In this document: positions 16,911-25,137 of the stretch, in pieces | Position numbering within the stretch: position 1 is the stretch's first letter | How the letters are laid out: every line of letters starts with the position of its first letter | Assembly (NCBI RefSeq): GCF_024508665.1 | Contig: NZ_JANINP010000006.1 | Coordinates: 62,001 to 126,000 of the forward strand | Reading direction: 5' to 3' | Source of the DNA: Sphingomonas sp. | GTDB taxonomy: Bacteria; Pseudomonadota; Alphaproteobacteria; Sphingomonadales; Sphingomonadaceae | Length of the DNA: 64,000 bases | Notes under the pieces: model-generated | Seen by the model: the letters and a program-made list of their open reading frames with translations, nothing else | Told to the model about the DNA's origin: nothing | The model's database searches: none | Position numbers and translations under genes: made by a program

Positions 16911-17582
16911 GTGGGGAAAGAAATCCTGTCGCGCGCCGCGAGCGTCCTGGGCTGGGTCGGCCGATCGCTGATCCTCGTCATCCTGGCTTATGTCACGGCG
17001 GGGATGGTCGGCGGGTCGATCCCGGCCAATGCCGGCTGGACACCCCCGGCGCGGGGCGTGCGCATCCTGGTCGAGGATAACGGCATTCATACCGGGCTGG
17101 TCCTGCCGGTCCGCGCCGCCGGAATCGACTGGAGCCGGGATTTTCCGCCGGGCGACATCGCCGATCCGCGCTATGCCGGGTTTGGTTGGGTCGCGGTCGG
17201 CTGGGGCGACCGCGCTTTCTATGTCGAGACGCCGACCTGGAGCGACGTCCATCCGCTCACCGTCTTGCGCGCGGCGATCGGCAGTGCCCGCACCGTATTG
17301 CATGTCGAGCATGTCGACGAGCCGCCGCTTGCGCCGGGCACGCGCGCGATCCTGCTGAGCGAGGAGCAATATCGCCGGCTGGCCGGCTATATCCGCGCCT
17401 CGCGCGGGCCGGGTGGCAAGGTCGCGGGCGGATATGACGTCAACGACGTCTTTTACGACGCTCGCGGATCGTACGATGCGGTGCGGACATGCAACGAATG
17501 GACCGGTCGCGCGCTTAGAGCGGCGGGAGTGAGGATCGGCATATGGACCCCCTTTCCGATCGACGTGATGGCGTGGTTCTGA
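16911..17582 (+). CDS. DUF2459 / TIGR02117 family membrane-anchored protein
   Basis: From the GTG at 16911 the product has about 223 residues; a TTG at 16887 would add eight. It has one N-terminal membrane helix (LILVILAYVTAGMVGGS). The exported domain shows the family motifs NGIHTGLVLP, GWGDRAFY and TCNEWTGRAL. The family is widespread in alphaproteobacteria without an assigned reaction, though its conserved His and Cys residues suggest a hydrolase-like site. It overlaps the following hydrolase gene by 40 bp. Confidence 0.85.
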   Translation: MGKEILSRAASVLGWVGRSLILVILAYVTAGMVGGSIPANAGWTPPARGVRILVEDNGIHTGLVLPVRAAGIDWSRDFPPGDIADPRYAGFGWVAVGWGDRAFYVETPTWSDVHPLTVLRAAIGSARTVLHVEHVDEPPLAPGTRAILLSEEQYRRLAGYIRASRGPGGKVAGGYDVNDVFYDARGSYDAVRTCNEWTGRALRAAGVRIGIWTPFPIDVMAWF

Positions 17583-18265
17583 CGCCGCCGAGCAAGGCGC
17601 AATGGGCGGCCGAATTGCCGCGCATGGTCGGCACGATCGCGCGCATTCCGGTCGAATGGCCCGAGCTGATGAAGGCGCCGGCGGGCGACGGGCGGCCGGT
17701 CATGCTGCTGCCCGGCCTGTTCAACTCGGACCGCTCTAATATCGTGATGAAGCGCTATCTGATCACGCTCGGCTATCGCGTCGAAGGCTGGCGGCTGGGG
17801 CGCAATCGCGGCGCCAAGGCGATCGGATCGGAAGGCGAGAAATTGCTCGCGCGGCTTGAGGCCTATCATTCAGACGCGGGCCAGCCGGTGACCTTGATCG
17901 GCGTCAGCCTGGGCGGGATCATGGCGCGGTTCCTGGCGCATCGCGCGCCGGACAAAGTACGCGAGGTGATCACCGTCAGCTCGCCCTTTGCCGGCGATCC
18001 GCATGCTACCAATGTCTGGCGCGCGTTCGAATGGCTGACCGGCGAAAAGGTCGATTCGCCCGACGTCGTCGCGCGCCGCGAGGAGATCGCGCGGCCGCTG
18101 CCGGTCCCGTCCACCGCGATCTGGTCGGCGAGCGACGGGCTGGTCAACGGCGCTTTGTGCCACGACCCGCAATGCCGCGAGGTCGAGATCGTCAGCAGCC
18201 ATATGGGCGTGCAGATGCACCCGGACACGCTCCGCGCGATTGCGGGGGTATTGGGTGGGGAGTGA
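17543..18265 (+). CDS. Alpha/beta hydrolase (lipase-like)
   Basis: The 240-residue protein has an oxyanion segment MLLPGLFNS and a nucleophile elbow GVSLGG with Ser122. The acid and base are probably the aspartate in SASDGLV and the histidine in SSHMGV near the C-terminus. The architecture resembles PGAP1-like or triacylglycerol lipase-type hydrolases. No signal peptide is evident, so it is probably cytoplasmic or peripheral. The start overlaps the DUF2459 gene by 40 bp and is preceded by a GAGG box, suggesting coupled translation. Confidence 0.85.
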   Translation: MDPLSDRRDGVVLTPPSKAQWAAELPRMVGTIARIPVEWPELMKAPAGDGRPVMLLPGLFNSDRSNIVMKRYLITLGYRVEGWRLGRNRGAKAIGSEGEKLLARLEAYHSDAGQPVTLIGVSLGGIMARFLAHRAPDKVREVITVSSPFAGDPHATNVWRAFEWLTGEKVDSPDVVARREEIARPLPVPSTAIWSASDGLVNGALCHDPQCREVEIVSSHMGVQMHPDTLRAIAGVLGGE

Positions 18266-18270
18266 TCTCC

Positions 18271-18302
18271 TTAGCCCCTCCCCTGAAAGGGAGGGGCTTA
18301 GA
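18271..18302. terminator. Stem-loop between convergent genes
   Basis: AGCCCCTCCC and GGGAGGGGCT form a 10-bp stem with a short CTGAAA loop, placed between the ends of the plus-strand hydrolase and the minus-strand lipoprotein. It may end transcription in both directions. It is also a minimal copy of the CCCCTCCCC repeat family. Confidence 0.5.
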
Positions 18303-18308
18303 GACGAC

Positions 18309-18602
18309 CTAGTCTCGCGCCCCCGGATCGCCCGCGCGGTAACCATCATACTGCCCGCATTGCGACGGGTCCTTCTTGCAGCGCTCCGCCGCTTTCTTGC
18401 GTTCGCGGCCTTCGCGCGCTTCCTGCTTGCGCATCTTGCGGCCGTAATTGCGGTCGGCTTCCGACTGGCTGGTCGTCGTCCAGTCGACGGCCTTGCCCGT
18501 CGCCTTGACCGGCAGGGTGACGACGTCGACTGCGGTCTTGGCGAGGCATCCGCCGGTCAGGAGCGGCAAGGTGGCTACCGCGGCGATCAGGATTGTACGC
18601 AT
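18309..18602 (-). CDS. Small lysine/arginine-rich lipoprotein
   Basis: The 97-residue product starts with a signal and lipobox LLTGGC (MRTILIAAVATLPLLTGGC). The mature part is strongly charged, with RKMRKQEAREGRERKKAAE and a KKDPSQCGQYDG tail. It is predicted to be anchored to a membrane. I recognise no functional family. The ATG at 18602 was preferred because it starts the signal peptide. It lies 16 bp downstream of the glycerophosphodiesterase gene and is probably cotranscribed with it. Confidence 0.78.
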   Translation of the reverse strand: MRTILIAAVATLPLLTGGCLAKTAVDVVTLPVKATGKAVDWTTTSQSEADRNYGRKMRKQEAREGRERKKAAERCKKDPSQCGQYDGYRAGDPGARD

Positions 18603-18618
18603 CACTCGTCCCCAGGGG

Positions 18619-19704
18619 TCATTTGCCCGCGCCGGCCCGATAGGCTGCACGCGCTCTGACGCCAATTAGCGGAAAATCGGTGAAAAAGCCATCGATCCCC
18701 GCCGCGAGCTGGCGTCGGATTGCCGTGTCGACATCGCCATGCGCACGCGGGTTCAGGCCTTTCCTGAGCGCGGCGGGCAGGAAGAAATTCTCCGCGCGGA
18801 AGGTCCAGACATGGACGCGCAATCCGGCGGCATGGGCATCGGCGACCAGGGTCGACGGCTCGCCTTTGCCCTTGTCGACCATGTCCTTGTTGGGGCCGAT
18901 CCCCCAGGCATAGGAGGCGACCGCCTTGAGGCCCGCGGGCGTGGTCATCGCGGCATAGCTGGGCGCGGCATTGTCGGCGGGACCTCCGCTTGAATCCATC
19001 AGCTGGATCAGGCGGATTTTGGTGATCGAATGGAGCAGCTTGAGATTGTTCACCTCGAAGCTCTGGATGAACACCGGCGCATCGGCCGAATCCCAGCCGG
19101 CCTGTTTGAGCTCGGCGACGAGCTGGCGTTCCATCGGCTTGCCGATCGAGGCGAAATAGGTCGGGTGCTTGGTTTCGGGATAGATGCCGATCGTCCGGCC
19201 GACCTCTTTCGACCGTTTCTTGGCGAGCGCGATGATCTCGGCGAGCGTCGGAATCTCGAACTTACCGTCATAAGCGGCGTTGGCCGGGCGCAATTGCGGC
19301 AGGCGTTCCTTGGCACGCAAGGTCTTCAGTTCGGCGAGAGTGAAATCCTCGGTGAACCAGCCGCTATGCTTCTCGCCATCGATCACCTTGGTCGTCTTGC
19401 GGGCGGCGAATTCGGGATGATCGGCGACGTCGGTGGTGCCGGTAATGTCGTTCTCATGCCGCGCGACGAAGACATTGTCCCTGGTCAGGACCAGATCCGG
19501 CTCGATGAAATCGGCGCCCTCGTCGATCGCGAGGTCATAACTCGCCAGCGTGTGTTCGGGACGTTCGCCGCTCGCACCGCGATGGCCGATGACGATGGGA
19601 TCGGAGAGCGGCTTCATCGCCCCACCCTGCCCTGCCATCGCCGAAGATGCCAGTGCGGCGATGCCCAGCACCGTTACGGCGCGAATTCGCTTGAAAACCG
19701 TCAT
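18619..19704 (-). CDS. Periplasmic glycerophosphodiester phosphodiesterase
   Basis: The 361-residue protein has a signal peptide (to about SSAMA-GQ) and a GDPD TIM barrel. Key motifs are IGHRGASGERPEHT, with the catalytic histidine and substrate arginine, the metal ligands in FIEPDLVLT, and HENDI. It cleaves deacylated phospholipids to glycerol-3-phosphate and an alcohol. The layout matches the periplasmic GlpQ type rather than cytoplasmic UgpQ. No glycerol-3-phosphate transporter is adjacent. The molybdenum enzyme gene is divergent, 66 bp away. Confidence 0.92.
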   Translation of the reverse strand: MTVFKRIRAVTVLGIAALASSAMAGQGGAMKPLSDPIVIGHRGASGERPEHTLASYDLAIDEGADFIEPDLVLTRDNVFVARHENDITGTTDVADHPEFAARKTTKVIDGEKHSGWFTEDFTLAELKTLRAKERLPQLRPANAAYDGKFEIPTLAEIIALAKKRSKEVGRTIGIYPETKHPTYFASIGKPMERQLVAELKQAGWDSADAPVFIQSFEVNNLKLLHSITKIRLIQLMDSSGGPADNAAPSYAAMTTPAGLKAVASYAWGIGPNKDMVDKGKGEPSTLVADAHAAGLRVHVWTFRAENFFLPAALRKGLNPRAHGDVDTAIRRQLAAGIDGFFTDFPLIGVRARAAYRAGAGK

Positions 19705-19770
19705 GCGCGACCCGATTCCTCTATCTGCAGACGCCCAGCCCTATCGGCGTTTTGTGACCGGGAGGCGACG

Positions 19771-21975
19771 ATGAACGAGCATGCCATGGACGCCCCCTAT
19801 CGGCCGGCCGCGCTCGACAACGGGCAGCAGGGGCTGATCGGCAAGGGCGTCGACCGCTATGAAGGCCCGCTCAAGGTCAGCGGCGCGGCGCCTTATGCGG
19901 TCGAGGGCGCGCCCGACGGCACGCTTTACGCCCATATCGTCGGGGCGGCGATCGGCGCCGGCAAGGTGCTGAGCATCGACACGAGCGCCGCCGAGGCAAT
20001 GCAGGGCGTGGTCAAGGTGATCGCCGAGCATCCCGATTTCCCGTCGAGCGGCGGCAGCAGCCGCGAGCCGATGAGCGACTGGAGCGATGAAATCGATCAT
20101 TTCGGCCAGCCGATCGCGTTGGTCGTCGCTGAGAGCCTGGAAGTCGCGCGCGACGCGGCGCTGACGGTGGCGATTACGTATGAAAGGCGCGAAGGCCGGT
20201 TCGATCCCGCCGAGCAGCCGGTGGTCGCCGACCATGGGATCGGCTTCCTGCCCAATATCGTGAAGGGCGATGCCGATGCGGCGATCGCCGCCGCGGACAT
20301 CCGTTTCGACCAGACCTACACCACTCCGCCGCATTTCCCCGCCGCGCTCGAACCGCACGCGACCACGGCCTGGTGGGAAGGCGAGGATCTGGTGGTGCGC
20401 GCATCGCTGCAGGTACTGAACGGCGCGCGCGAGACGATCGCCAATCAGCTCGGCATCGACCAGGCGCGTGTCCGGGTGCTCGCGCCCTATGTCGGCGGCG
20501 GGTTCGGCGGCAAGACGGGGGTCGGACCGGAAACCATCCTGGCCGCCGTCGCGGCGCGCGAAATCGGCCGCCCGGTCAAGATCGCCCTGCCGCGCCGCCA
20601 GACCGCGGCTTTGGTCCATCATCGCGGCGACACGGTGCAGCGCATCCGCATCGGCTGCGATGCCGACGGCCATATCGCGGCTTTCGTGCATGACAGCGTG
20701 ACGTCGCAAAAGCCCGACAAGACTTTCCTCGAGCCCGTCCATTTCGGCACCATCCCGCTTTATGCCGGGGAGAATCGCCGCCTGACCACAGCGCTCGCCG
20801 TGGTCGACTTGCCCTCTTCGGGCGCGGTGCGCGCGCCGGGCGAGGCGGTCGGGACCTTCGCGGTCGAATGCGCGATGGACGAACTGGCCGAGCAACTCGG
20901 CCTCGACCCGATCGAACTGCGCCGCCGCAACGAGCCCGAGACCGACCCGACCAGCGGCAAGCCGTTTTCGACCCGGCTGATGCTGCAATGCTATGACGAA
21001 GGGGCGCGGCGGTTCGGCTGGGACCAGCGCAACCCGGTGCCGGGCCAGAATCGCGACGGCGAATGGCTGATCGGCCATGGCATGGCGGCGGCGCTCCGCG
21101 GCAATTTCACCGTCAACAGCGAAGCGCGCGTGACGCTGACCGCCGAGGGCCGCGCGGTGCTCGAGACCGACATGACCGATATCGGCACCGGCACCTATAC
21201 CGTGCTGGCGCAGGTCGCGGGCGAGATGCTCGGCCTGCCGGTATCGGCGATCGACGTGCGGCTGGGCGACAGCGACTTGCCGGTCAGCGCCGGATCGGGC
21301 GGATCGTTCGGCGCGGGAAGCTCGGGATCGGCGGTGGCGCTGGCCTGCGAGGACATCTTGGCCGAGCTCGCGCGGCGGATGAACGCGGCGCCCGAGGAAT
21401 TGACGCTGAAGGACAATGTGGTCAGCGCCGGCGGACGGTCCTCGCCAATCGCCGACCTGGTCCGCGGCAAGCCGATCGTCGCCCACGGCAAGACCGGTCC
21501 CGGCCAGGTCAGCCGCCGCACCAGCCAGGCAAGCCATGGTGCGCAATTCGCCGAGGTCGCTGTCAACGCGGTCACCGGAGAGATCCGCGTGCGCCGGCTG
21601 ATCGGCGTGTTCGATGTCGGCCGCGTGCTCAACGAGAAGACCGCGCGCAACCAGATGGTCGGCGGGATGATCTGGGGGATCGGTTACGCGCTGAGCGAGG
21701 AGGCGGTGGTCGACACTCGCACCGGCCAGTTCGTGAACCCCGATTTCGGCGAATATCATGTCGCCGTCCATGCCGACGCGCCGGCGGTCGAATGCCATTT
21801 CATCGAACAGGTCGACGACCAGGCCAATCCGGTCGGCGCCAAGGCGGTCGGGGAGTTGGGCATTTCCGGCGCGGGCGCGGCGGTGGCGAACGCGGTGTAC
21901 AACGCGACCGGAGTGAGGGTGCGGGACTTTCCGATCACGCTCGACAAGCTGCTGCCGGGGTTGCCGCCGGTATGA
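19771..21975 (+). CDS. Xanthine dehydrogenase family molybdopterin-binding large subunit (PaoC-like)
   Basis: The 734-residue protein matches the length and layout of PaoC/YagR aldehyde oxidoreductases. Molybdopterin contacts include VGGGFGGKTG and GSGGSFGAGSSGS, and the catalytic glutamate is Glu695 in GAKAVGELGIS. These enzymes hydroxylate aldehydes or heterocycles, passing electrons through separate 2Fe-2S and FAD subunits. No gene for either subunit is in this cluster: the upstream neighbour is a divergent phosphodiesterase only 66 bp away. XdhC- and MocA-type maturation genes follow, which supports a real molybdoenzyme. The substrate is unknown. Confidence 0.9.
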   Translation: MNEHAMDAPYRPAALDNGQQGLIGKGVDRYEGPLKVSGAAPYAVEGAPDGTLYAHIVGAAIGAGKVLSIDTSAAEAMQGVVKVIAEHPDFPSSGGSSREPMSDWSDEIDHFGQPIALVVAESLEVARDAALTVAITYERREGRFDPAEQPVVADHGIGFLPNIVKGDADAAIAAADIRFDQTYTTPPHFPAALEPHATTAWWEGEDLVVRASLQVLNGARETIANQLGIDQARVRVLAPYVGGGFGGKTGVGPETILAAVAAREIGRPVKIALPRRQTAALVHHRGDTVQRIRIGCDADGHIAAFVHDSVTSQKPDKTFLEPVHFGTIPLYAGENRRLTTALAVVDLPSSGAVRAPGEAVGTFAVECAMDELAEQLGLDPIELRRRNEPETDPTSGKPFSTRLMLQCYDEGARRFGWDQRNPVPGQNRDGEWLIGHGMAAALRGNFTVNSEARVTLTAEGRAVLETDMTDIGTGTYTVLAQVAGEMLGLPVSAIDVRLGDSDLPVSAGSGGSFGAGSSGSAVALACEDILAELARRMNAAPEELTLKDNVVSAGGRSSPIADLVRGKPIVAHGKTGPGQVSRRTSQASHGAQFAEVAVNAVTGEIRVRRLIGVFDVGRVLNEKTARNQMVGGMIWGIGYALSEEAVVDTRTGQFVNPDFGEYHVAVHADAPAVECHFIEQVDDQANPVGAKAVGELGISGAGAAVANAVYNATGVRVRDFPITLDKLLPGLPPV

Positions 21976-21989
21976 GGGCGGCGAACTCG

Positions 21990-22140
21990 AATCCTCCCCA
22001 AGCTTGCTTGGGGAGGGGGACCGCCGGCGCAGCCGGTGGTGGAGGGGCCGCAGCCGCGCAGCGGCGAGGACGACTGAGTCCAAACGCCCCTCCACCAAGC
22101 TTCGCTTGGTCCCCCTCCCCGAGCAAGCTCGGGGAGGAAT
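21990..22140. repeat. Palindromic repeat, CCTCCCC family
   Basis: The element consists of stem-loops CCCCAAGCTTGCTTGGGG, CCGCCGGCGCAGCCGG, CCAAGCTTCGCTTGG and CCCCGAGCAAGCTCGGGG, with outer arms ATCCTCCCC and GGGGAGGAAT pairing. It separates the molybdenum subunit gene from the XdhC gene and ends 12 bp before the XdhC start, close to its ribosome-binding site. Confidence 0.9.
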
Positions 22141-22152
22141 TGGGGAGTGACC

Positions 22153-23073
22153 ATGGCCGATAACGACGCCGTCATCGCCGCCGCCTTGGCCTGGCGAGGC
22201 GCGCCGATGGCGTTGGCCACGGTTGTGTCGACCTGGGGCTCCGCGCCCCGCCCGCGCGGCAGCCATATGATCGTGCGCGACGACGGCCGGTTCGAGGGAT
22301 CGGTATCGGGCGGCTGCGTCGAGACCGATATCCTGACCGTCGCGGCCGAGGTGATCGCCGGCGCGCCGTTCCAGCTCAAACATTACGGCGTCGCCGACGC
22401 CGCGGCGTGGGAAGTGGGGCTTCCCTGCGGCGGCGAGATCGCGGTGATGGTCCAGCCGGTCGCGGCCGACGGCTTCGATCCCGAATTGTTCGACCGCATC
22501 GTCGAGGCGCGAGCGACAGGCACGGCGCTCGACGTCGTCACCAATCTCGACACCGGCCAGTCGAGCCTGCGTCCGATCGAGGGCGCGGCGTTCGTCAATC
22601 GCTACGAGCCGCCGCGCCGCTTGCTGATCGTCGGCGCGGTGCAGATCGCCCAGGCGCTGACCGGGCTGGCGCGCGAACTCGGCATCGCGACGACGGTGAT
22701 CGATCCCCGTGCGCGCTTCCTGACCCCGGAGCGCTTTCCCGGCGTGACGCTCGACGACCGCTGGCCCGATGAGGCGGTCGCCGCGCTCAAGCCCGACGCC
22801 GCGACCGCGGTCGTCACCTTGTCGCACGACATCAAGATCGACGACCCCGCGCTCGCCGCCGCGCTGGCGGCGCCGACCGGCTATGTCGCCGCTCTGGGAT
22901 CGCGACGGAGCCATGCCGCGCGGCGGGAGCGTCTGGGCGCGCTGGGCGTTTCAGACTCCGACCTCGACCGCATCGATGCGCCCGCCGGGATCGACATCGG
23001 CGCGGTCGGCCCGGCCGAGATCGCCTTGTCGATCGCCGCCGGCCTGGTGGGAGCGCTGCGTGATCGAGCCTGA
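22153..23073 (+). CDS. XdhC family molybdenum-cofactor maturation protein
   Basis: The 306-residue protein has an N-terminal XdhC/CoxI domain, with GSAPRPRGSHM and GSVSGGCVE, and a C-terminal Rossmann domain (LLIVGAVQIAQAL, ALGSRRSHAARRE). XdhC proteins bind molybdenum cofactor, promote its sulfuration and insert it into xanthine-dehydrogenase-type enzymes, so the preceding gene is its likely client. I chose the ATG at 22153, preceded by GGGGAG, over a GTG two codons upstream. The end overlaps the next gene by 14 bp. Confidence 0.9.
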   Translation: MADNDAVIAAALAWRGAPMALATVVSTWGSAPRPRGSHMIVRDDGRFEGSVSGGCVETDILTVAAEVIAGAPFQLKHYGVADAAAWEVGLPCGGEIAVMVQPVAADGFDPELFDRIVEARATGTALDVVTNLDTGQSSLRPIEGAAFVNRYEPPRRLLIVGAVQIAQALTGLARELGIATTVIDPRARFLTPERFPGVTLDDRWPDEAVAALKPDAATAVVTLSHDIKIDDPALAAALAAPTGYVAALGSRRSHAARRERLGALGVSDSDLDRIDAPAGIDIGAVGPAEIALSIAAGLVGALRDRA

Positions 23074-23662
23074 AACCACCGCATTGATCCTGCTCGCCGC
23101 GGGCAAATCGGCGCGGTTCGGCCTGTCCGACAAACTCACCGAGACGTTCCTGGGTCAGCCGCTCGGCATGCATGTCGTTACCGCGTTGGACGCGGTGCCG
23201 TTCGCCCGGAGAGTGGTGGTGCGCGACGGCGTCCAGCTCGATTACGCGGCGCGCGGTTATCACGAGGTGCACAATAGCCGCCCCGAACAGGGATTGTCGT
23301 TGTCACTGAAGATGGGCGTCGAGGCGGCGCGCGGTCCGGGGATCGAAGCGGTGCTGATCGCGCTCGCCGACATGCCGCGCGTGACCGCGGCGCAGATCCA
23401 TCGCCTGTTCGAGGCCGCGACCGGACCTGACTCGGTGGTCGCGTCGAGCGACGGCGTGCACCCCAAGCCGCCTGCCTTGTTCGGCGCCAACCGCTTCGAC
23501 GCGCTCGAAACGCTCGAGGGCGATGCCGGCGCGCGCGACCTGATCCTGGCCGGGCGGCATGTCGTCACGCATCCCGACGAGCTGATCGATGTCGATACCG
23601 AGGAAGAGCTCGACAAGCTGATGGCCAAGTTCGGCCAAGTGCGGGGGCGCCTCGAATCCTGA
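23060..23662 (+). CDS. MocA-type molybdenum-cofactor nucleotidyltransferase
   Basis: The 200-residue protein opens with LILLAAGKSARFG, the nucleotide-binding loop of MobA/MocA-like transferases, and carries ALADMPRVT and an LIDVDTEEEL tail. MocA adds CMP to molybdopterin to make the cytosine-dinucleotide form used by PaoC-type enzymes, so the three genes form a coherent set. It starts at a GTG overlapping the XdhC gene. A general NTP-transferase role cannot be excluded. Confidence 0.87.
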   Translation: MIEPETTALILLAAGKSARFGLSDKLTETFLGQPLGMHVVTALDAVPFARRVVVRDGVQLDYAARGYHEVHNSRPEQGLSLSLKMGVEAARGPGIEAVLIALADMPRVTAAQIHRLFEAATGPDSVVASSDGVHPKPPALFGANRFDALETLEGDAGARDLILAGRHVVTHPDELIDVDTEEELDKLMAKFGQVRGRLES

Positions 23663-23664
23663 TC

Positions 23665-23772
23665 CGTCACTCTCGCGAAAGCGGGAACCCAGCTCCAACA
23701 TCATCCGCGCATCACGTCGGTGCGAACTTGCTGCCCGTCCGGGAGATGGGTCCTCGCTGTCGCGGGGATGAC
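23665..23772. repeat. Degenerate inverted repeat related to the GTCATGC family
   Basis: An imperfect inverted repeat pairs CGTCA...GCGAAAGCGGGAACCCAG with TGGGTCCTCGCTGTCGCGGGGATGACG. It fills the gap between the convergent MocA and permease genes and resembles 6014-6108 in its outer GTCA/TGAC ends. Confidence 0.6.
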
Positions 23773-23799
23773 GGTATGGGTCGCGTCTGTCGCGCCGCC

Positions 23800-25008
23800 C
23801 TATTCGTGGCGCAAGGCGTCGATCGGGTTGAGCGAGGCGGCGCGGCGCGCCGGGAAGAAGCCGAACACGACGCCGATCGCGCCCGAGATCAGGAAAGCGA
23901 TGACGTTGATCTGGACGTCGAAGATGAACGGCAATTGGCCGAGCACCGACAGCAATATCACCGCGACCTGCCCCAGCAGCAATCCGATCAGCCCGCCCAG
24001 GCACGACAGCACCACCGCCTCGACCAGGAATTGCATCAGCACTTCGTTGGCGACCGCGCCGATCGCCAGGCGGATGCCGATCTCTCGCGTGCGTTCGGTG
24101 ACCGAGACCAGCATGATGTTCATGATGCCGATACCGCCGACGACCAGGCTGATGCCGGCAACCGCGGTGACGATGTTGGTGAGGAGCGTGGTCGTACTGC
24201 TGAGCGTGTCCGAAATCTGCTTGGTGTCGAAGATGTTGAAATCGTCTTCCTTGCCGCCGGTGATGTGGCGGCGTTCGCGCAGCAGGTCGGTGATCGACGC
24301 CTGGACCTGCGCGGTCGAATAGGCCTGGTCGACGCCGACCAGGATCAGGCGGACGTCGGTATTGCCCGTCATCCGCCGCTGCACCGCCTTGATCGGCATG
24401 ATCACGACATCGTCCTGATCGCCGCCGAATCCCGACTGGCCCTTGGTCGTCAGAACACCGATGACGTCGCACGAAATGCCGGCGATCCGCATTCGCGTGC
24501 CGAGCGCATCCTTGGTCTTGTAGAGGTTGGTATAGACCGTGCTGCCGATGATGCAGACCGCCTTGCCCGCGCTTTCCTCGGCGGGCGTGAAATAGCGGCC
24601 GCTGCTCAGCGGCCAGGGCTGGACCTCGAAATAGCCGTTGGTCGTGCCGTTGACCGTGGTCGACCAATTGGCGCCTTCATAGATCGCGGTGCCGGTCGAC
24701 TGGGCTTGCGGTGCGACCGCGGTGACGCCGGTGATCTGCTTGCCGATCGCATCGACATCCCGCGGATCGAAATCGGGCGGACGCGGCCCGCCGCCGCCGC
24801 GGCCGAACCCCTGGCCGGGACGGATCTGCAGCACGTTGGTGCCGAGACTGGCGATCGATTTCTGGACCTGGAGCGTGGTCGCCTTGCCCAGGGTCACCAT
24901 CGCCACCACCGCGGCGACGCCGATGACGATGCCGAGCACGGTCAGGAACGAGCGCAGCAAGTGGCGCCGGATCGAGCGGATCGCGAGGATGAAGGTGGTG
25001 CCGAGCAT
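23800..25008 (-). CDS. ABC transporter permease (MacB/FtsX type)
   Basis: The 402-residue permease has an N-terminal helix (RSIRRHLLRSFLTVLG), a large periplasmic MacB core domain (~45-250) with a glycine-rich loop near residue 70, and three C-terminal FtsX helices starting at TNIVTAVAGISLVVGGIGIM. In E. coli MacB this is fused to the ATPase; here the ATPase is a separate upstream gene. With the adaptor and outer-membrane genes it would form a tripartite exporter of macrolides, peptides or lipids. The longer frame upstream runs through a repeat and was rejected. Confidence 0.9.
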   Translation of the reverse strand: MLGTTFILAIRSIRRHLLRSFLTVLGIVIGVAAVVAMVTLGKATTLQVQKSIASLGTNVLQIRPGQGFGRGGGGPRPPDFDPRDVDAIGKQITGVTAVAPQAQSTGTAIYEGANWSTTVNGTTNGYFEVQPWPLSSGRYFTPAEESAGKAVCIIGSTVYTNLYKTKDALGTRMRIAGISCDVIGVLTTKGQSGFGGDQDDVVIMPIKAVQRRMTGNTDVRLILVGVDQAYSTAQVQASITDLLRERRHITGGKEDDFNIFDTKQISDTLSSTTTLLTNIVTAVAGISLVVGGIGIMNIMLVSVTERTREIGIRLAIGAVANEVLMQFLVEAVVLSCLGGLIGLLLGQVAVILLSVLGQLPFIFDVQINVIAFLISGAIGVVFGFFPARRAASLNPIDALRHE

Positions 25009-25016
25009 CTTAAATA

Positions 25017-25118
25017 CTCCCCTCCCCTTCAGGGGAGGGGTCGGGGGTGGGGCCGTGCGGCGGGCGATATGGCCTGCGGATAGGCCCCACCCCAACCCCT
25101 CCCCTGAAGGGGAGGGGC
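25017..25118. repeat. Palindromic repeat, CCCCTCCCC family, within the exporter operon
   Basis: The left hairpin (CCCCTCCCCTTCAGGGGAGG) and right hairpin (CCCCTCCCCTGAAGGGGAGG) are linked by paired GGGGTGGGGCC and GGCCCCACCCC segments. It sits exactly between the ATPase stop and the permease start. Close relatives are at 54572-54677 and inside pccA at 29663-29824. Confidence 0.92.
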
Positions 25119-25137
25119 ATAAGAGTGATCACGCCTC

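Noticed and set aside
19741..22914. A 1057-codon open frame on the minus strand opposite the molybdenum enzyme and XdhC genes
   Set aside because: Its translation is Arg/His/Asp-rich without domain structure and it mirrors the codon pattern of the plus-strand genes, which have clear motifs. It is a GC-rich shadow frame.
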